Part shown: positions 56,418 through 64,000 of the stretch, piece by piece | How positions within the stretch are numbered: position 1 is the stretch's first letter | Layout: every line of letters starts with the position of its first letter | Source: UBA952 sp044361535 | Lineage (GTDB): Bacteria; Bacteroidota; Bacteroidia; Flavobacteriales_D; Crocinitomicaceae | Direction: 5' to 3' | DNA: 64,000 nt | NCBI GenBank assembly: GCA_044361535.1 | Contig: JBIKIQ010000016.1 | Location: 1-64,000 of the forward strand | Translations under genes and position numbers: made by a program | Notes under the pieces: generated by a model | The model's input: only the letters and a program-made list of their open reading frames with translations | Told to the model about the DNA's origin: nothing | The model's database searches: none

Positions 56418-56889
56418 AGTAGGAATAATCATGGGCAGTATTTCTGACCTTCCGATTATGCAGGAAGCTAAGGATGTATTGCATGAATTAGGAATAGAAA
56501 CAGAAATTGACATTGTTTCTGCACATCGAACTCCTGAGAGAATGGTTGAATATGCTAAAAATGCTCATTTGAACGGAATCTCAGTTATTATTGCAGGTGC
56601 AGGAGGTGCTGCGCATTTACCAGGAATGACTGCTTCATTAACTTCTCTTCCAGTTATTGGCGTGCCAATAAAATCGTCAAACTCCATAGATGGTTGGGAT
56701 TCAATTTTGTCGATTCTTCAAATGCCAGGCGGAATTCCTGTAGCTACTGTTGCATTGAATGGAGCCAAAAATGCCGGACTTCTTGCTGCTCGAATTATAG
56801 CTGCTTTTGATCAAACGGTATTCAATAAAATGGAAAGCTATCGAAATGAATTGAAAGAGAAGGTAGAAGAATCTCGAAATCATCTTTAA
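56410..56889 (+). CDS. purE: 5-(carboxyamino)imidazole ribonucleotide mutase
   Basis: A 159-residue purine synthesis enzyme that converts N5-CAIR to CAIR. Motifs GSISDLPIM (about 9-17), SAHRTPERM, AGAGGAAHLPGM and GVPIKS are all present. Full length. It overlaps tatA, an unusual but probably coupled partner. purK is not nearby. Confidence 0.96.
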   Translation: MAKVGIIMGSISDLPIMQEAKDVLHELGIETEIDIVSAHRTPERMVEYAKNAHLNGISVIIAGAGGAAHLPGMTASLTSLPVIGVPIKSSNSIDGWDSILSILQMPGGIPVATVALNGAKNAGLLAARIIAAFDQTVFNKMESYRNELKEKVEESRNHL

Positions 56890-56891
56890 AC

Positions 56892-56899
56892 TATTTTTG
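56892..56899 (+). promoter_or_regulatory. -7 box before the carboxypeptidase-like domain gene
   Basis: TATTTTTG matches TAnnTTTG, 27 bases before ATG 56927. It covers the TTG at 56897, which argues against that start. Confidence 0.45.
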
Positions 56900-56926
56900 G
56901 TAAAGTTCTTGCTAAATACTACGCCT

Positions 56927-57625
56927 ATGCGTTTTTTCTTCTTAATTTTCTTACTAACAGCATCCTGGTCCTATGGACAACAATGCGATCGTGTGCTTGT
57001 AACAGGTCAGGTAATTGATTCTGGAGGAATTCAATCTTTTTACAACTTAATGATTGTCAATCGAAACACAGGCCAAGGTGTCTTTGGTCAACCCAACGGA
57101 TTTTTCTCTGTGTATACTAAAAACAACGATAGTATTTCCATTTCTGTCAAGGGTTATTTGATTCATGGATTTCGAGTTGTTGCAGATGCAAATTGCCAAA
57201 GCAAACAAAAAATCTATTTGGTTCCAAAACCACAAGAGTTAAAAGAAATGGTAATTAAACCACTGAAAACGTTGAGCCAAATTCGTGAAGAAAGAGAAGC
57301 GCTGGCCATGCGTGAAACGCGATTAGTTACAGGTGTAGATATTCTTCAAAGTCCAATAACTGCGCTTTATCAGACATTTTCCAAAAAAGAGCAGAATAAA
57401 CGATGGATAGCTGAGCAAGAGTTCAAAGACAATAAACGTAAGGTAGTTCAGGAATTACTGCGTTTGTATGTTGTCAGTGATATTATAGATTTGGATGAAG
57501 AAGAATTTGATGATTTTATTTCTTTCTTGAATTTATCCGAAAATTTTCTGAAAACATCAACAGAAATGGAATTGTATCTTTTCATAAAGGATAAATACGA
57601 TCATTACAAAAGGATCAAAAATTAA
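56927..57625 (+). CDS. secreted protein with carboxypeptidase regulatory-like domain
   Basis: A 232-residue exported protein. ATG 56927 gives a clean signal peptide (MRFFFLIFLLTASWSYGQQ). A carboxypeptidase regulatory-like beta domain follows (about 22-90: VLVTGQVIDSGG, IVNRNTGQG, GFFSVYTKNNDSISISVKGY). The C-terminal part is helical and charged (EEEFDDFISFLNLSENF). Probably periplasmic; function unknown. It overlaps the next gene by one base, TAATG. Confidence 0.7.
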   Translation: MRFFFLIFLLTASWSYGQQCDRVLVTGQVIDSGGIQSFYNLMIVNRNTGQGVFGQPNGFFSVYTKNNDSISISVKGYLIHGFRVVADANCQSKQKIYLVPKPQELKEMVIKPLKTLSQIREEREALAMRETRLVTGVDILQSPITALYQTFSKKEQNKRWIAEQEFKDNKRKVVQELLRLYVVSDIIDLDEEEFDDFISFLNLSENFLKTSTEMELYLFIKDKYDHYKRIKN

Positions 57626-58314
57626 TGGAAGTAATACATCTAATATTTAAAATTGGAGTTCTACTCGCCATCTACGGATTCATTTGGTTTTTCATCAATT
57701 TACTCATTTCACTAGCTACAGGCGGACGAAAAAAAACGATAGGTGAAGTTTATTTCTCAAAAGGTGTTAAATCCATTTTTTTAGTAAATGTTCTCTTTTT
57801 ATATGGTTTAGATGACGGACAAAATGAAATAGACCTTTTCAACATGATTGTCTCAGGACTTGTCCTTCTCCTCTACTTCATTGGTCAAATGCAAAAGAAT
57901 GAGCAACAAGCAGCAATGATGGAGAAATACTCTAATATATTGAGAGGAATTGGGGCTAATTCTCGGTTTAATAAAAAAGCAGAAATCATCGTTTTATCTC
58001 TTTCTCTTCTCTTTTACGCTTCTCTCTTCTTTTTACCAGATATTGCAAAAAACCCAATTGCACTTTGGTTTTACGAAACGGTAACAGGAATTGAAAAAAC
58101 ACCATTGATTGGATTTATTTTTAAGGTAATCGGATTCTTTTTCTTGTTGCGAATTTTGGTTAAAATCTTTAATGGTTTTACATTCCTTATATCGGGTAAA
58201 CCATTTGTAAATGTTAAAACAGGCTATTATGCAGGAAAGAAAAAAGATAAAGACGATGATTCATTTGATGATTTTGAAGAAGTAAAAAATGAACTACCTG
58301 AAGATAAATCGTAA
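57625..58314 (+). CDS. uncharacterised membrane protein
   Basis: A 229-residue protein with about five hydrophobic segments (8-30, 50-64, 71-87, 123-138, 160-178). The C-terminal tail is charged and acidic (KKKDKDDDSFDDFEEVKNEL). There is no signal or family I recognise. It is coupled to the preceding gene by one base and overlaps the next by 26 bases, so the three form an operon. Confidence 0.65.
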   Translation: MEVIHLIFKIGVLLAIYGFIWFFINLLISLATGGRKKTIGEVYFSKGVKSIFLVNVLFLYGLDDGQNEIDLFNMIVSGLVLLLYFIGQMQKNEQQAAMMEKYSNILRGIGANSRFNKKAEIIVLSLSLLFYASLFFLPDIAKNPIALWFYETVTGIEKTPLIGFIFKVIGFFFLLRILVKIFNGFTFLISGKPFVNVKTGYYAGKKKDKDDDSFDDFEEVKNELPEDKS

Positions 58315-59077
58315 AGCGTGGGATGACAAAACGGTCGTTCATTTACAATCTGAATTTTACGACCAAAAAGCGTTTTTAGCGGGAAAAAATTCTCTAAAGA
58401 AACCCGAATTAGAAGTTTTGGGAGACGTTAACGGAAAGCGAATTTTACACTTGCAATGTCACTTTGGACAAGACACAATTTCATTAGCAAGAATGGGTGC
58501 AAAAGTAACCGGGTTAGATTTTTCAGAAGTTGCCATCGAAAATGCCATTCGAATAAACAAGGAACTAGGGCTAGATACTCATTTTGTATGTTCAGATGTT
58601 TGCGATTTACCTAAAGAATTACACAATCAATTTGATATCGTTTTCACCTCCTACGGAACAATAGGTTGGTTCCCTGATTTAGAACCATGGGCAGAAACTA
58701 TAAATAACGCCTTAGTGCCAGGAGGAAAATTCATCATGGTAGATTTTCATCCGTTTGTTTGGACCTTCGATAATGACATGAAATATATTCAGTATGATTA
58801 TTTCAACAGTGAACCCATTGAAGAAGTGATTGAGGGCTCGTATGCTGATCGAAATGCACCGATTAAAACCAAAACGATTTCTTGGAATCACGGAATTGGT
58901 GAAATTTTGAATACACTCATTAAAGCGGGTATTTCAATCCACGAATTCAGTGAAATGGATTTTTCTCCGTTCGATTGTTTTTCAAATCTTAAAAAACTAG
59001 AAGAGGACAAGTTTGTATTTTCTCACATTGAACCTGCGATTCCAATGATTTATCGGATTGTTGGGGAGAAAAGATAA
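58289..59077 (+). CDS. class I SAM-dependent methyltransferase
   Basis: A 262-residue soluble enzyme. The SAM-binding motif I is ILHLQCHFGQDTISLARMG (about 50-68), with acidic motif II at VTGLDFSEVAIENA and motif IV at FDIVFTSYGTIGW. The substrate is unknown. Its start lies inside the previous gene (26-base overlap), and an N-terminus of MNYLKINRKAWDDKTVVH is normal for the family. Confidence 0.85.
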   Translation: MNYLKINRKAWDDKTVVHLQSEFYDQKAFLAGKNSLKKPELEVLGDVNGKRILHLQCHFGQDTISLARMGAKVTGLDFSEVAIENAIRINKELGLDTHFVCSDVCDLPKELHNQFDIVFTSYGTIGWFPDLEPWAETINNALVPGGKFIMVDFHPFVWTFDNDMKYIQYDYFNSEPIEEVIEGSYADRNAPIKTKTISWNHGIGEILNTLIKAGISIHEFSEMDFSPFDCFSNLKKLEEDKFVFSHIEPAIPMIYRIVGEKR

Positions 59078-59088
59078 TAATCAAATTC

Positions 59089-59138
59089 ACCCATAGGTGC
59101 GGGTTTATTCCGATTGCTATCGGACCGCACCTATGGGT
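59089..59138. repeat. 14-bp perfect inverted repeat with inner hairpin between convergent genes
   Basis: The arms ACCCATAGGTGCGG (59089-59102) and CCGCACCTATGGGT (59125-59138) are perfectly complementary. The 22-base loop holds a second hairpin, CCGAT / ATCGG (59110-59123). It lies between a methyltransferase (+) and ileS (-). It may be a bidirectional terminator or a dispersed REP-like element; T runs after it are weak. Confidence 0.8.
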
Positions 59139-59155
59139 TTATAATAAATCAAATC

Positions 59156-59171
59156 AACCATTTCAATGGTT
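59156..59171. repeat. short hairpin at the end of ileS
   Basis: AACCATT / AATGGTT (59156-59162 and 59165-59171) with a 2-base loop overlaps the ileS stop. With the neighbouring repeat it may help stop transcription. Confidence 0.5.
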
Positions 59172-62100
59172 TAATTTTTCTCTACCCAAATTTTTGTATC
59201 TCCTTCGGTTTCGATATCGGTTAAAACGGCTTCTCCATTTTGCATTTCAAAACGGATATCATCGGCGAGAATTTCAGCACAGATATAGGATTTGTTTTCA
59301 GAAATAGCGTTTTGAAGCTTTTCGTTTGTATCAAGATTTACGAGAATTCGATCGGTTACGTCCAAGCCGCTTTCTTTTCGTATGTTTTGAACGCGATTCA
59401 CAACTTCTCTTGCAATCCCTTCTGACCACAAAGCCGGTGAAATAGTAATATCCAAGGCAACGGTTAATCCATTTTCAGAAGCAACCAGCCATCCCGGAAT
59501 ATCTTGCGCTTGAATTTCAAAATCAGAAAGATCTAAAATGATTGTTGCTCCTTCGATTTCTCCTTGCCAAGAGCCACTTGATTCAATAGATGTAATGTCA
59601 TCCGCAGTGAAAGTTTTCACCAATTCAGCGATTGCTTTCATTTGCTTACCGTATTTTGGACCAATCGTTTTGAAATTCGGTTTGATGCTTTTGACTAACA
59701 TTCCGCTATCTTCCAACAATTCAAGTTCCTTCACATTCACCTCCGATAAAATCAACTCTTTGACGTGTTGTAAATTATCGGCAATCTCTTGATTCAATAC
59801 AGGAATTGTAATTTTTTGTAATGGTTGACGGACGCGAATCATTTGTTTTTTACGCAATCCAAGCACAAGTGAACAGGTATCTTGTGCCAATGCCATTTGT
59901 GCTTCTAAGGTTTTATCAATAAAGGCTTCCTTAGAATTTGGAAAATCAGCCAAATGAACGGAAGTTGCACCATGTTTATTAGTCGTGTTGTTCAAATCTA
60001 AAAACAATTGATCCATATAGAAAGGAGCAATTGGAGCAGCGAGAACGGAAACGGTTTCTAAACACGTATACAATGTCTGATAAGCACACAATTTATCTTT
60101 TGGATCATCACTTTTCCAATAACGACGACGACACAAACGTACATACCAATTTGAAAGTTGGTCATTCACAAAATCTTGTATTGCTCTTCCAGCTTTCGTT
60201 GGTTCATAACTCGCATAAGCCTCATCTACCTCAGCAATTAAGGAATGAAGTTTTGACAAAATCCAACGATCAATTTCAGGTCTTTTAGCCAATGGAACAT
60301 CCGGCTCAGAATAATTGAAACCATCAATATTGGCGTAAAGTGAGAAAAACGAATACGTATTGTAAAGTGTTCCAAAAAATTTACGTTGAACCTCCGAAAT
60401 TCCATCGAGGTCAAATTTTAAATTATCCCAAGGTTGCGCGTTTGTTATCATGTACCAACGGGTTGCATCAGGACCGTATTTCGTTAGTGTCGTGAACGGA
60501 TCGATTGCATTCCCCAATCTTTTTGACATTTTTTGCCCGTTCTTATCTAAAACAAGTCCATTGGATACAACATTTTTATAAGCAACTGAATCAAAAACCA
60601 TCGTTGCGATTGCGTGCAGCGTATAAAACCATCCACGTGTTTGATCTACACCTTCTGCAATAAAATCTGCAGGATAACCATCACGATTGTCAATTAATTC
60701 TTTATTTTCAAACGGATAATGCCATTGAGCATAAGGCATAGCGCCTGAATCGAACCAAACGTCGATCAAGTCTGCTTCACGTTTCATTGGTTTTCCTGAA
60801 GGAGAAACTAAGGTAATTTGATCAACAATATGTTTGTGTAAATCGATTCCTTGGTAATTTTCCTTGGACATGTCTCCAATTTCATACTTCTCAAATGGAT
60901 TTGATTGCATGAAGCCAGCCTGAACAGATTTCTCACATTCATTTTTCAGTTGTTCAACCGATGAAATGCAAATATGCTCATCCCCTTCTGCTGTTGACCA
61001 AATTGGAATGGGAATACCCCAATAACGAGAACGTGATAAATTCCAATCGTTTGCATTCTCCAGCCATTTCCCAAAACGACCAGTTCCTGTAGATTCTGGT
61101 TTCCAATTGATGGTATTGTTCAATTCCACCATTCGCTCTTTTTTATCCGTCACACGAATAAACCATGAATCTAGTGGGTAATACAAAACCGGTTTATCTG
61201 TTCTCCAGCAATGAGGATAATTATGTTCGTATTTCTCAACTTTGAATGCTTTATTTTCTTCTTTAAGCTTAATCGCAATTTGAACATCAACAGATTTTTC
61301 AGGAGCTGATCCTTTGTCGTAATATTCGTTCTTAACGTACATTCCAGCGAAATCGGTTACTTCAGGTCTGAATTTTCCTTGTAAATCAACTAGTGGAACG
61401 AGATTACCTTTATCATCCTCAACCAACATGGGCGGAACACCTGCATCGGCAGCAACTTTGGCATCATCCGCACCAAAAGTAGGGGCAGTATGAACGATTC
61501 CGGTTCCATCTTCTGTGGTAACAAAATCACCCGGAATTACTTGAAACGCTTTATCAGCATTTTCAGCAGGCAAACAATACGGCAATAGTTGTTCGTATTT
61601 GACACCAACCAATTCTTTTCCTAAACAAGTTCCAGTTATGAAATAAGGAATGGTTTTATCTCCAATATTGTAATTTGAAAGTTCATCTACAGATTCAACA
61701 GCTTGAAAACCTTTTCCGAATTGGTATCCAACTAAATTTTTCGCTAAAATCACGTTGATTGGCTCAAACGTATATTGGTTAAATGTGGAAACCAAAGCAT
61801 ATTCGATATTTGGACCTACGGTTAATGCTGTATTTGAAGGAAGAGTCCATGGAGTTGTTGTCCAAGCGAGGAAATGGAATTCGACTGCGCTCAATCCACC
61901 ATGTTCTTTATTCTGAAATAATTTTTCTTTCAGGATGCTGAGAGAAGTCGAAGCAACCTGAAACATCGCAACCACAGTTGTATCTTTAACATCCTTATAA
62001 CATCCTGGTTGATTCAATTCGTGAGATGATAGTCCTGTGCCTGCTTTTGGAGAATACGGTTGAATAGTGTAACCTTTATATAATAATCCTTGCTCAAAAA

Positions 62101-62602
62101 GTTGACCTAATAACCACCAAACGGATTCCATGTATTTTGGCTCATAAGTAACATATGGATCTTCCATATCCACCCAGTAGCCCATTTTTTCAGTCAAATC
62201 ATTCCAAATATCTGTATAACGCATGACCGCTTTTTTACACGCTTCATTGTATTCGTCAACTGTGATTTTTGAACAGATATCTTCTTTCGTAATTCCTAAT
62301 TCTTTCTCAACACCCAACTCTACAGGTAAACCATGTGTATCCCAACCTGCCTTGCGTTTTACTTGATAACCTTTAAGTGTTTTGTATCTACAAAAAATAT
62401 CCTTTATTGAACGCGCCATAACGTGGTGAATACCAGGCAAGCCATTTGCAGAAGGCGGCCCTTCAAAAAATACAAACGAAGGGTTTCCTTCTCTTGTAGA
62501 AATTGATTGTTCGAAAACAGATTCTTTTTTCCATCTTTCAAGTACAACCTCGGCTATATTTGGCAAATTAAGTCCTTTGTATTCTGTGTATTTTGCTGAC
62601 AT
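59171..62602 (-). CDS. ileS: isoleucyl-tRNA synthetase
   Basis: A 1143-residue enzyme that charges tRNA-Ile with isoleucine. The HIGH motif is in the variant form GIHHVMA (57-63); the KMSKS loop is KMSKRLGN. FEGPPSANGLPG, the editing region and EGVDQTRGWFYTLH are family features. This length fits the long type of IleS found in some bacteria and eukaryotes, with an extended C-terminus. It is intact. Confidence 0.97.
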   Translation of the reverse strand: MSAKYTEYKGLNLPNIAEVVLERWKKESVFEQSISTREGNPSFVFFEGPPSANGLPGIHHVMARSIKDIFCRYKTLKGYQVKRKAGWDTHGLPVELGVEKELGITKEDICSKITVDEYNEACKKAVMRYTDIWNDLTEKMGYWVDMEDPYVTYEPKYMESVWWLLGQLFEQGLLYKGYTIQPYSPKAGTGLSSHELNQPGCYKDVKDTTVVAMFQVASTSLSILKEKLFQNKEHGGLSAVEFHFLAWTTTPWTLPSNTALTVGPNIEYALVSTFNQYTFEPINVILAKNLVGYQFGKGFQAVESVDELSNYNIGDKTIPYFITGTCLGKELVGVKYEQLLPYCLPAENADKAFQVIPGDFVTTEDGTGIVHTAPTFGADDAKVAADAGVPPMLVEDDKGNLVPLVDLQGKFRPEVTDFAGMYVKNEYYDKGSAPEKSVDVQIAIKLKEENKAFKVEKYEHNYPHCWRTDKPVLYYPLDSWFIRVTDKKERMVELNNTINWKPESTGTGRFGKWLENANDWNLSRSRYWGIPIPIWSTAEGDEHICISSVEQLKNECEKSVQAGFMQSNPFEKYEIGDMSKENYQGIDLHKHIVDQITLVSPSGKPMKREADLIDVWFDSGAMPYAQWHYPFENKELIDNRDGYPADFIAEGVDQTRGWFYTLHAIATMVFDSVAYKNVVSNGLVLDKNGQKMSKRLGNAIDPFTTLTKYGPDATRWYMITNAQPWDNLKFDLDGISEVQRKFFGTLYNTYSFFSLYANIDGFNYSEPDVPLAKRPEIDRWILSKLHSLIAEVDEAYASYEPTKAGRAIQDFVNDQLSNWYVRLCRRRYWKSDDPKDKLCAYQTLYTCLETVSVLAAPIAPFYMDQLFLDLNNTTNKHGATSVHLADFPNSKEAFIDKTLEAQMALAQDTCSLVLGLRKKQMIRVRQPLQKITIPVLNQEIADNLQHVKELILSEVNVKELELLEDSGMLVKSIKPNFKTIGPKYGKQMKAIAELVKTFTADDITSIESSGSWQGEIEGATIILDLSDFEIQAQDIPGWLVASENGLTVALDITISPALWSEGIAREVVNRVQNIRKESGLDVTDRILVNLDTNEKLQNAISENKSYICAEILADDIRFEMQNGEAVLTDIETEGDTKIWVEKN

Positions 62603-62627
62603 ATTCTTAATAAATCATATTGAAAGA

Positions 62628-62635
62628 CAAAGGTA
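62628..62635 (-). promoter_or_regulatory. -7 box for ileS
   Basis: On the minus strand this reads TACCTTTG, matching TAnnTTTG, 25 bases before the ileS ATG. No TTG is found at the -33 distance. Confidence 0.45.
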
Positions 62636-62677
62636 CTTATTTCAAAAATAAGTTCACAGAAAAAATATTTTTCCATA

Positions 62678-62710
62678 TTGTATGAATAAATTAATTTTTT
62701 TCTATCTTTG
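62678..62710 (+). promoter_or_regulatory. Bacteroidetes-type promoter for rpmH
   Basis: TTG at 62678-62680 and TATCTTTG at 62703-62710 are 22 bases apart, a full match. The rpmH ATG lies 31 bases downstream. Confidence 0.7.
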
Positions 62711-62741
62711 CACTCCATTTTCGAGGATAAAATTATAGATT

Positions 62742-62900
62742 ATGAAAAGAACATTTCAACCATCAGTAAGAAAAAGAAGAAACAAACATGGTTTCAGAAG
62801 TAGAATGGCAACCAAAAATGGTAGAAGAGTTCTTGCTGCTAGAAGAAGAAAAGGTCGCAAGAAACTAACTGTTTCTGATGAGCCAATGCACAAAAGATAG
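62742..62900 (+). CDS. rpmH: 50S ribosomal protein L34
   Basis: A 52-residue basic protein of the large ribosomal subunit, easily missed because it is short. It has the L34 signature: MKRTFQPSVRKRRNKHGFR, then MATKNGRRVLAARRRKGRKKL. The C-terminus TVSDEPMHKR is a slightly extended form. Promoter upstream and terminator downstream give it a single-gene unit. Confidence 0.97.
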   Translation: MKRTFQPSVRKRRNKHGFRSRMATKNGRRVLAARRRKGRKKLTVSDEPMHKR

Positions 62901-62924
62901 AAAGTAAACGCCCTATTTTATATG

Positions 62925-62951
62925 AAGTCGTCAGAAATGACGACTTTTTTT
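62925..62951 (+). terminator. Rho-independent terminator after rpmH
   Basis: Perfect stem AAGTCGTC / GACGACTT (62925-62932 and 62939-62946) with a 6-base loop is followed by a T run. It lies between rpmH and the convergent SpoIID gene and overlaps the end of the latter. Confidence 0.85.
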
Positions 62952-64000
62952 ATTCCATTTTTTCTGCCGTGGAATTTTCAAAAAACGTTTCGAACGTGAT
63001 GGGTTCTTTTTGAATTTTATTCTGTCCTGATTTCTTAACAAGAGTAGGTAATTTAATAATATGCGTGTTACTGTAATAATACGTCAAAATATGTTGGTAC
63101 GTAAAATTTGATTTCGCCATTTTCATTGCTCCTTCTTGGCACAATCCGACACCATGACCATATCCTCTGCCTTTCAAAAGGACAAATTCCCCTTCATCAA
63201 AACAAGAAAAGTAGGTCGATTTCAACTTAAACTCATCGCGAATATCTCGCAATGGAATTCCATATTTTGGCAGCACAAAGAATGCTTTTCTATTTTCTTG
63301 TTTGAAATGAAATTGCTGATAGGAAAAGAAAGAATCTGATTCTGGTATGTAATAGTTTTGCTTGAAAAAGGAAACCCATTTGGTTTTTGAAATTTTTTTC
63401 TCCCAATTTGCTTGCTTGGTATAAATACAAAATGTATCGCGAAAAGATGTCAAATAAGGAATAGATTCATTCCAGATATAATCTGACTCCGATGTTTGAC
63501 CTCCGCAATTGGCATGAAAAAATCCTTCAACAAATGAATTATCGGCATGAACCAACACCTCTTGTTTGGTTTCATTTACCGCCTGTAGAATGGTATTGGA
63601 AAAACGCCATTTATTGTGATACGCCTGACAGTGAACACGATCACATAAGTCAAACCCATCTTTGCCATGTCTGTTCAAATTTTTTATGGCGTAGGTTCTA
63701 CTTAAAATCGCCTGCGCTTTGTAATATTCAAGGTGATGACCTACCCCACCCTCTGATTCTACAACGCCAGCGATGTAATCCTCCAGATGAACCACGTTAA
63801 TAATCGAAAGTCCGTTTTTATTGCGTGTGATTTCAAAATCACCAACGTATTTTCTGGGTTTAATTTCTGTGGCTTTTTGAGTAAGTGTTAAAAAACCATT
63901 CGATTGATTTTGAATTAACTTAATCTTTTTATAAACCCCTATTTCTAGGACTCCAAAAATTAATTTCACTTTAGAGCTATCGGTTGCAATAATGTCAACA
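62950..64000 (-). CDS. SpoIID/LytB domain protein, 5' end beyond the window
   Basis: At least 349 residues; the GTG at 63969 is internal because the frame stays open to the window edge. The SpoIID domain shows LEDYIAGVVESEGG, AQAILSRTYA, GFFHANCGGQTSESDYIW and GRGYGHGVGLCQEGA near the end. In sporulating bacteria SpoIID trims peptidoglycan; this organism shows no other spore genes, so a general lytic transglycosylase or cell-wall role is likely. The C-terminal 50 residues are a Lys-rich tail. Confidence 0.88.
   Translation of the reverse strand, partial: VDIIATDSSKVKLIFGVLEIGVYKKIKLIQNQSNGFLTLTQKATEIKPRKYVGDFEITRNKNGLSIINVVHLEDYIAGVVESEGGVGHHLEYYKAQAILSRTYAIKNLNRHGKDGFDLCDRVHCQAYHNKWRFSNTILQAVNETKQEVLVHADNSFVEGFFHANCGGQTSESDYIWNESIPYLTSFRDTFCIYTKQANWEKKISKTKWVSFFKQNYYIPESDSFFSYQQFHFKQENRKAFFVLPKYGIPLRDIRDEFKLKSTYFSCFDEGEFVLLKGRGYGHGVGLCQEGAMKMAKSNFTYQHILTYYYSNTHIIKLPTLVKKSGQNKIQKEPITFETFFENSTAEKME

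Noticed and set aside
62950..64000. Sign of a sporulating organism because of SpoIID
   Set aside because: SpoIID-domain proteins occur widely in non-sporulating bacteria and no other spore gene is present.

Overview
The window is AT-rich bacterial DNA from a member of the Bacteroidetes, most likely Flavobacteriales and perhaps a Crocinitomicaceae/Fluviicola-like organism; the family-level guess is inference. Support: at least eight predicted surface proteins ending in type IX secretion system (T9SS) type A or type B (gliding-motility-associated) sorting domains; many matches to the Bacteroidetes promoter box TAnnTTTG, several with TTG about 20 bases upstream; a Rho factor with a long hydrophilic insertion; and lineage-typical families (DUF4199, DUF6702 next to an M1 peptidase, FISUMP, CarboxypepD_reg-like). 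No rRNA, tRNA, CRISPR array, prophage or insertion sequence was seen.

Region 1 (1-4.4 kb): the end of an S41 peptidase, a large secreted PDZ / alpha-beta hydrolase / beta-propeller protein, and an uncharacterised helical protein on the other strand. Region 2 (4.5-19.6 kb): a run of same-strand genes for secreted T9SS cargo (FISUMP, PQQ-like propeller, lamin-tail/SprB-repeat adhesins, a CotH-kinase protein) ending with a DUF2490 beta-barrel. Two cargo genes share nearly identical sorting-domain DNA. Region 3 (19.6-31.3 kb): a chimeric DUF1905/sterol-desaturase remnant, DUF4199 and rho, a ferritin-VIT iron transporter, an LRR protein, an SH3 protein, a YdeI-like protein, PhoH, an epimerase-glyA-PH operon and dapD. 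Region 4 (31.4-36.3 kb): efp, gcvT, a NagZ-like lipoprotein, the cobalamin adenosyltransferase, a lipoprotein and a CTP-synthase-like pseudo-amidotransferase.

Region 5 (36.3-49.6 kb): a giant outer-membrane protein, a DUF6702 gene whose natural start codon is followed at once by a stop, an M1 peptidase, a GH3 auxin-responsive-like protein, an ECF sigma factor, a WYL regulator with its partner gene, and an MbnH/MbnP pair (di-heme enzyme plus copper-binding lipoprotein). Region 6 (49.6-64 kb): an AddA-like helicase-nuclease, recJ, a thiolase, tatA-purE and three following genes, a methyltransferase, ileS, rpmH (52 codons) and a SpoIID-domain protein cut by the window edge.

The most notable points are the in-frame gene fusion at 19.6 kb, the ATG-TAA start at 40.1 kb, the recently homogenised sorting domains, the MbnP/MbnH pair, two promoters only four bases from their start codons (possible leaderless mRNAs), and a 14-bp perfect inverted repeat between convergent genes at 59.1 kb. 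Most of the rest is housekeeping and ordinary accessory content. I found no clear defence system or new multi-gene system.
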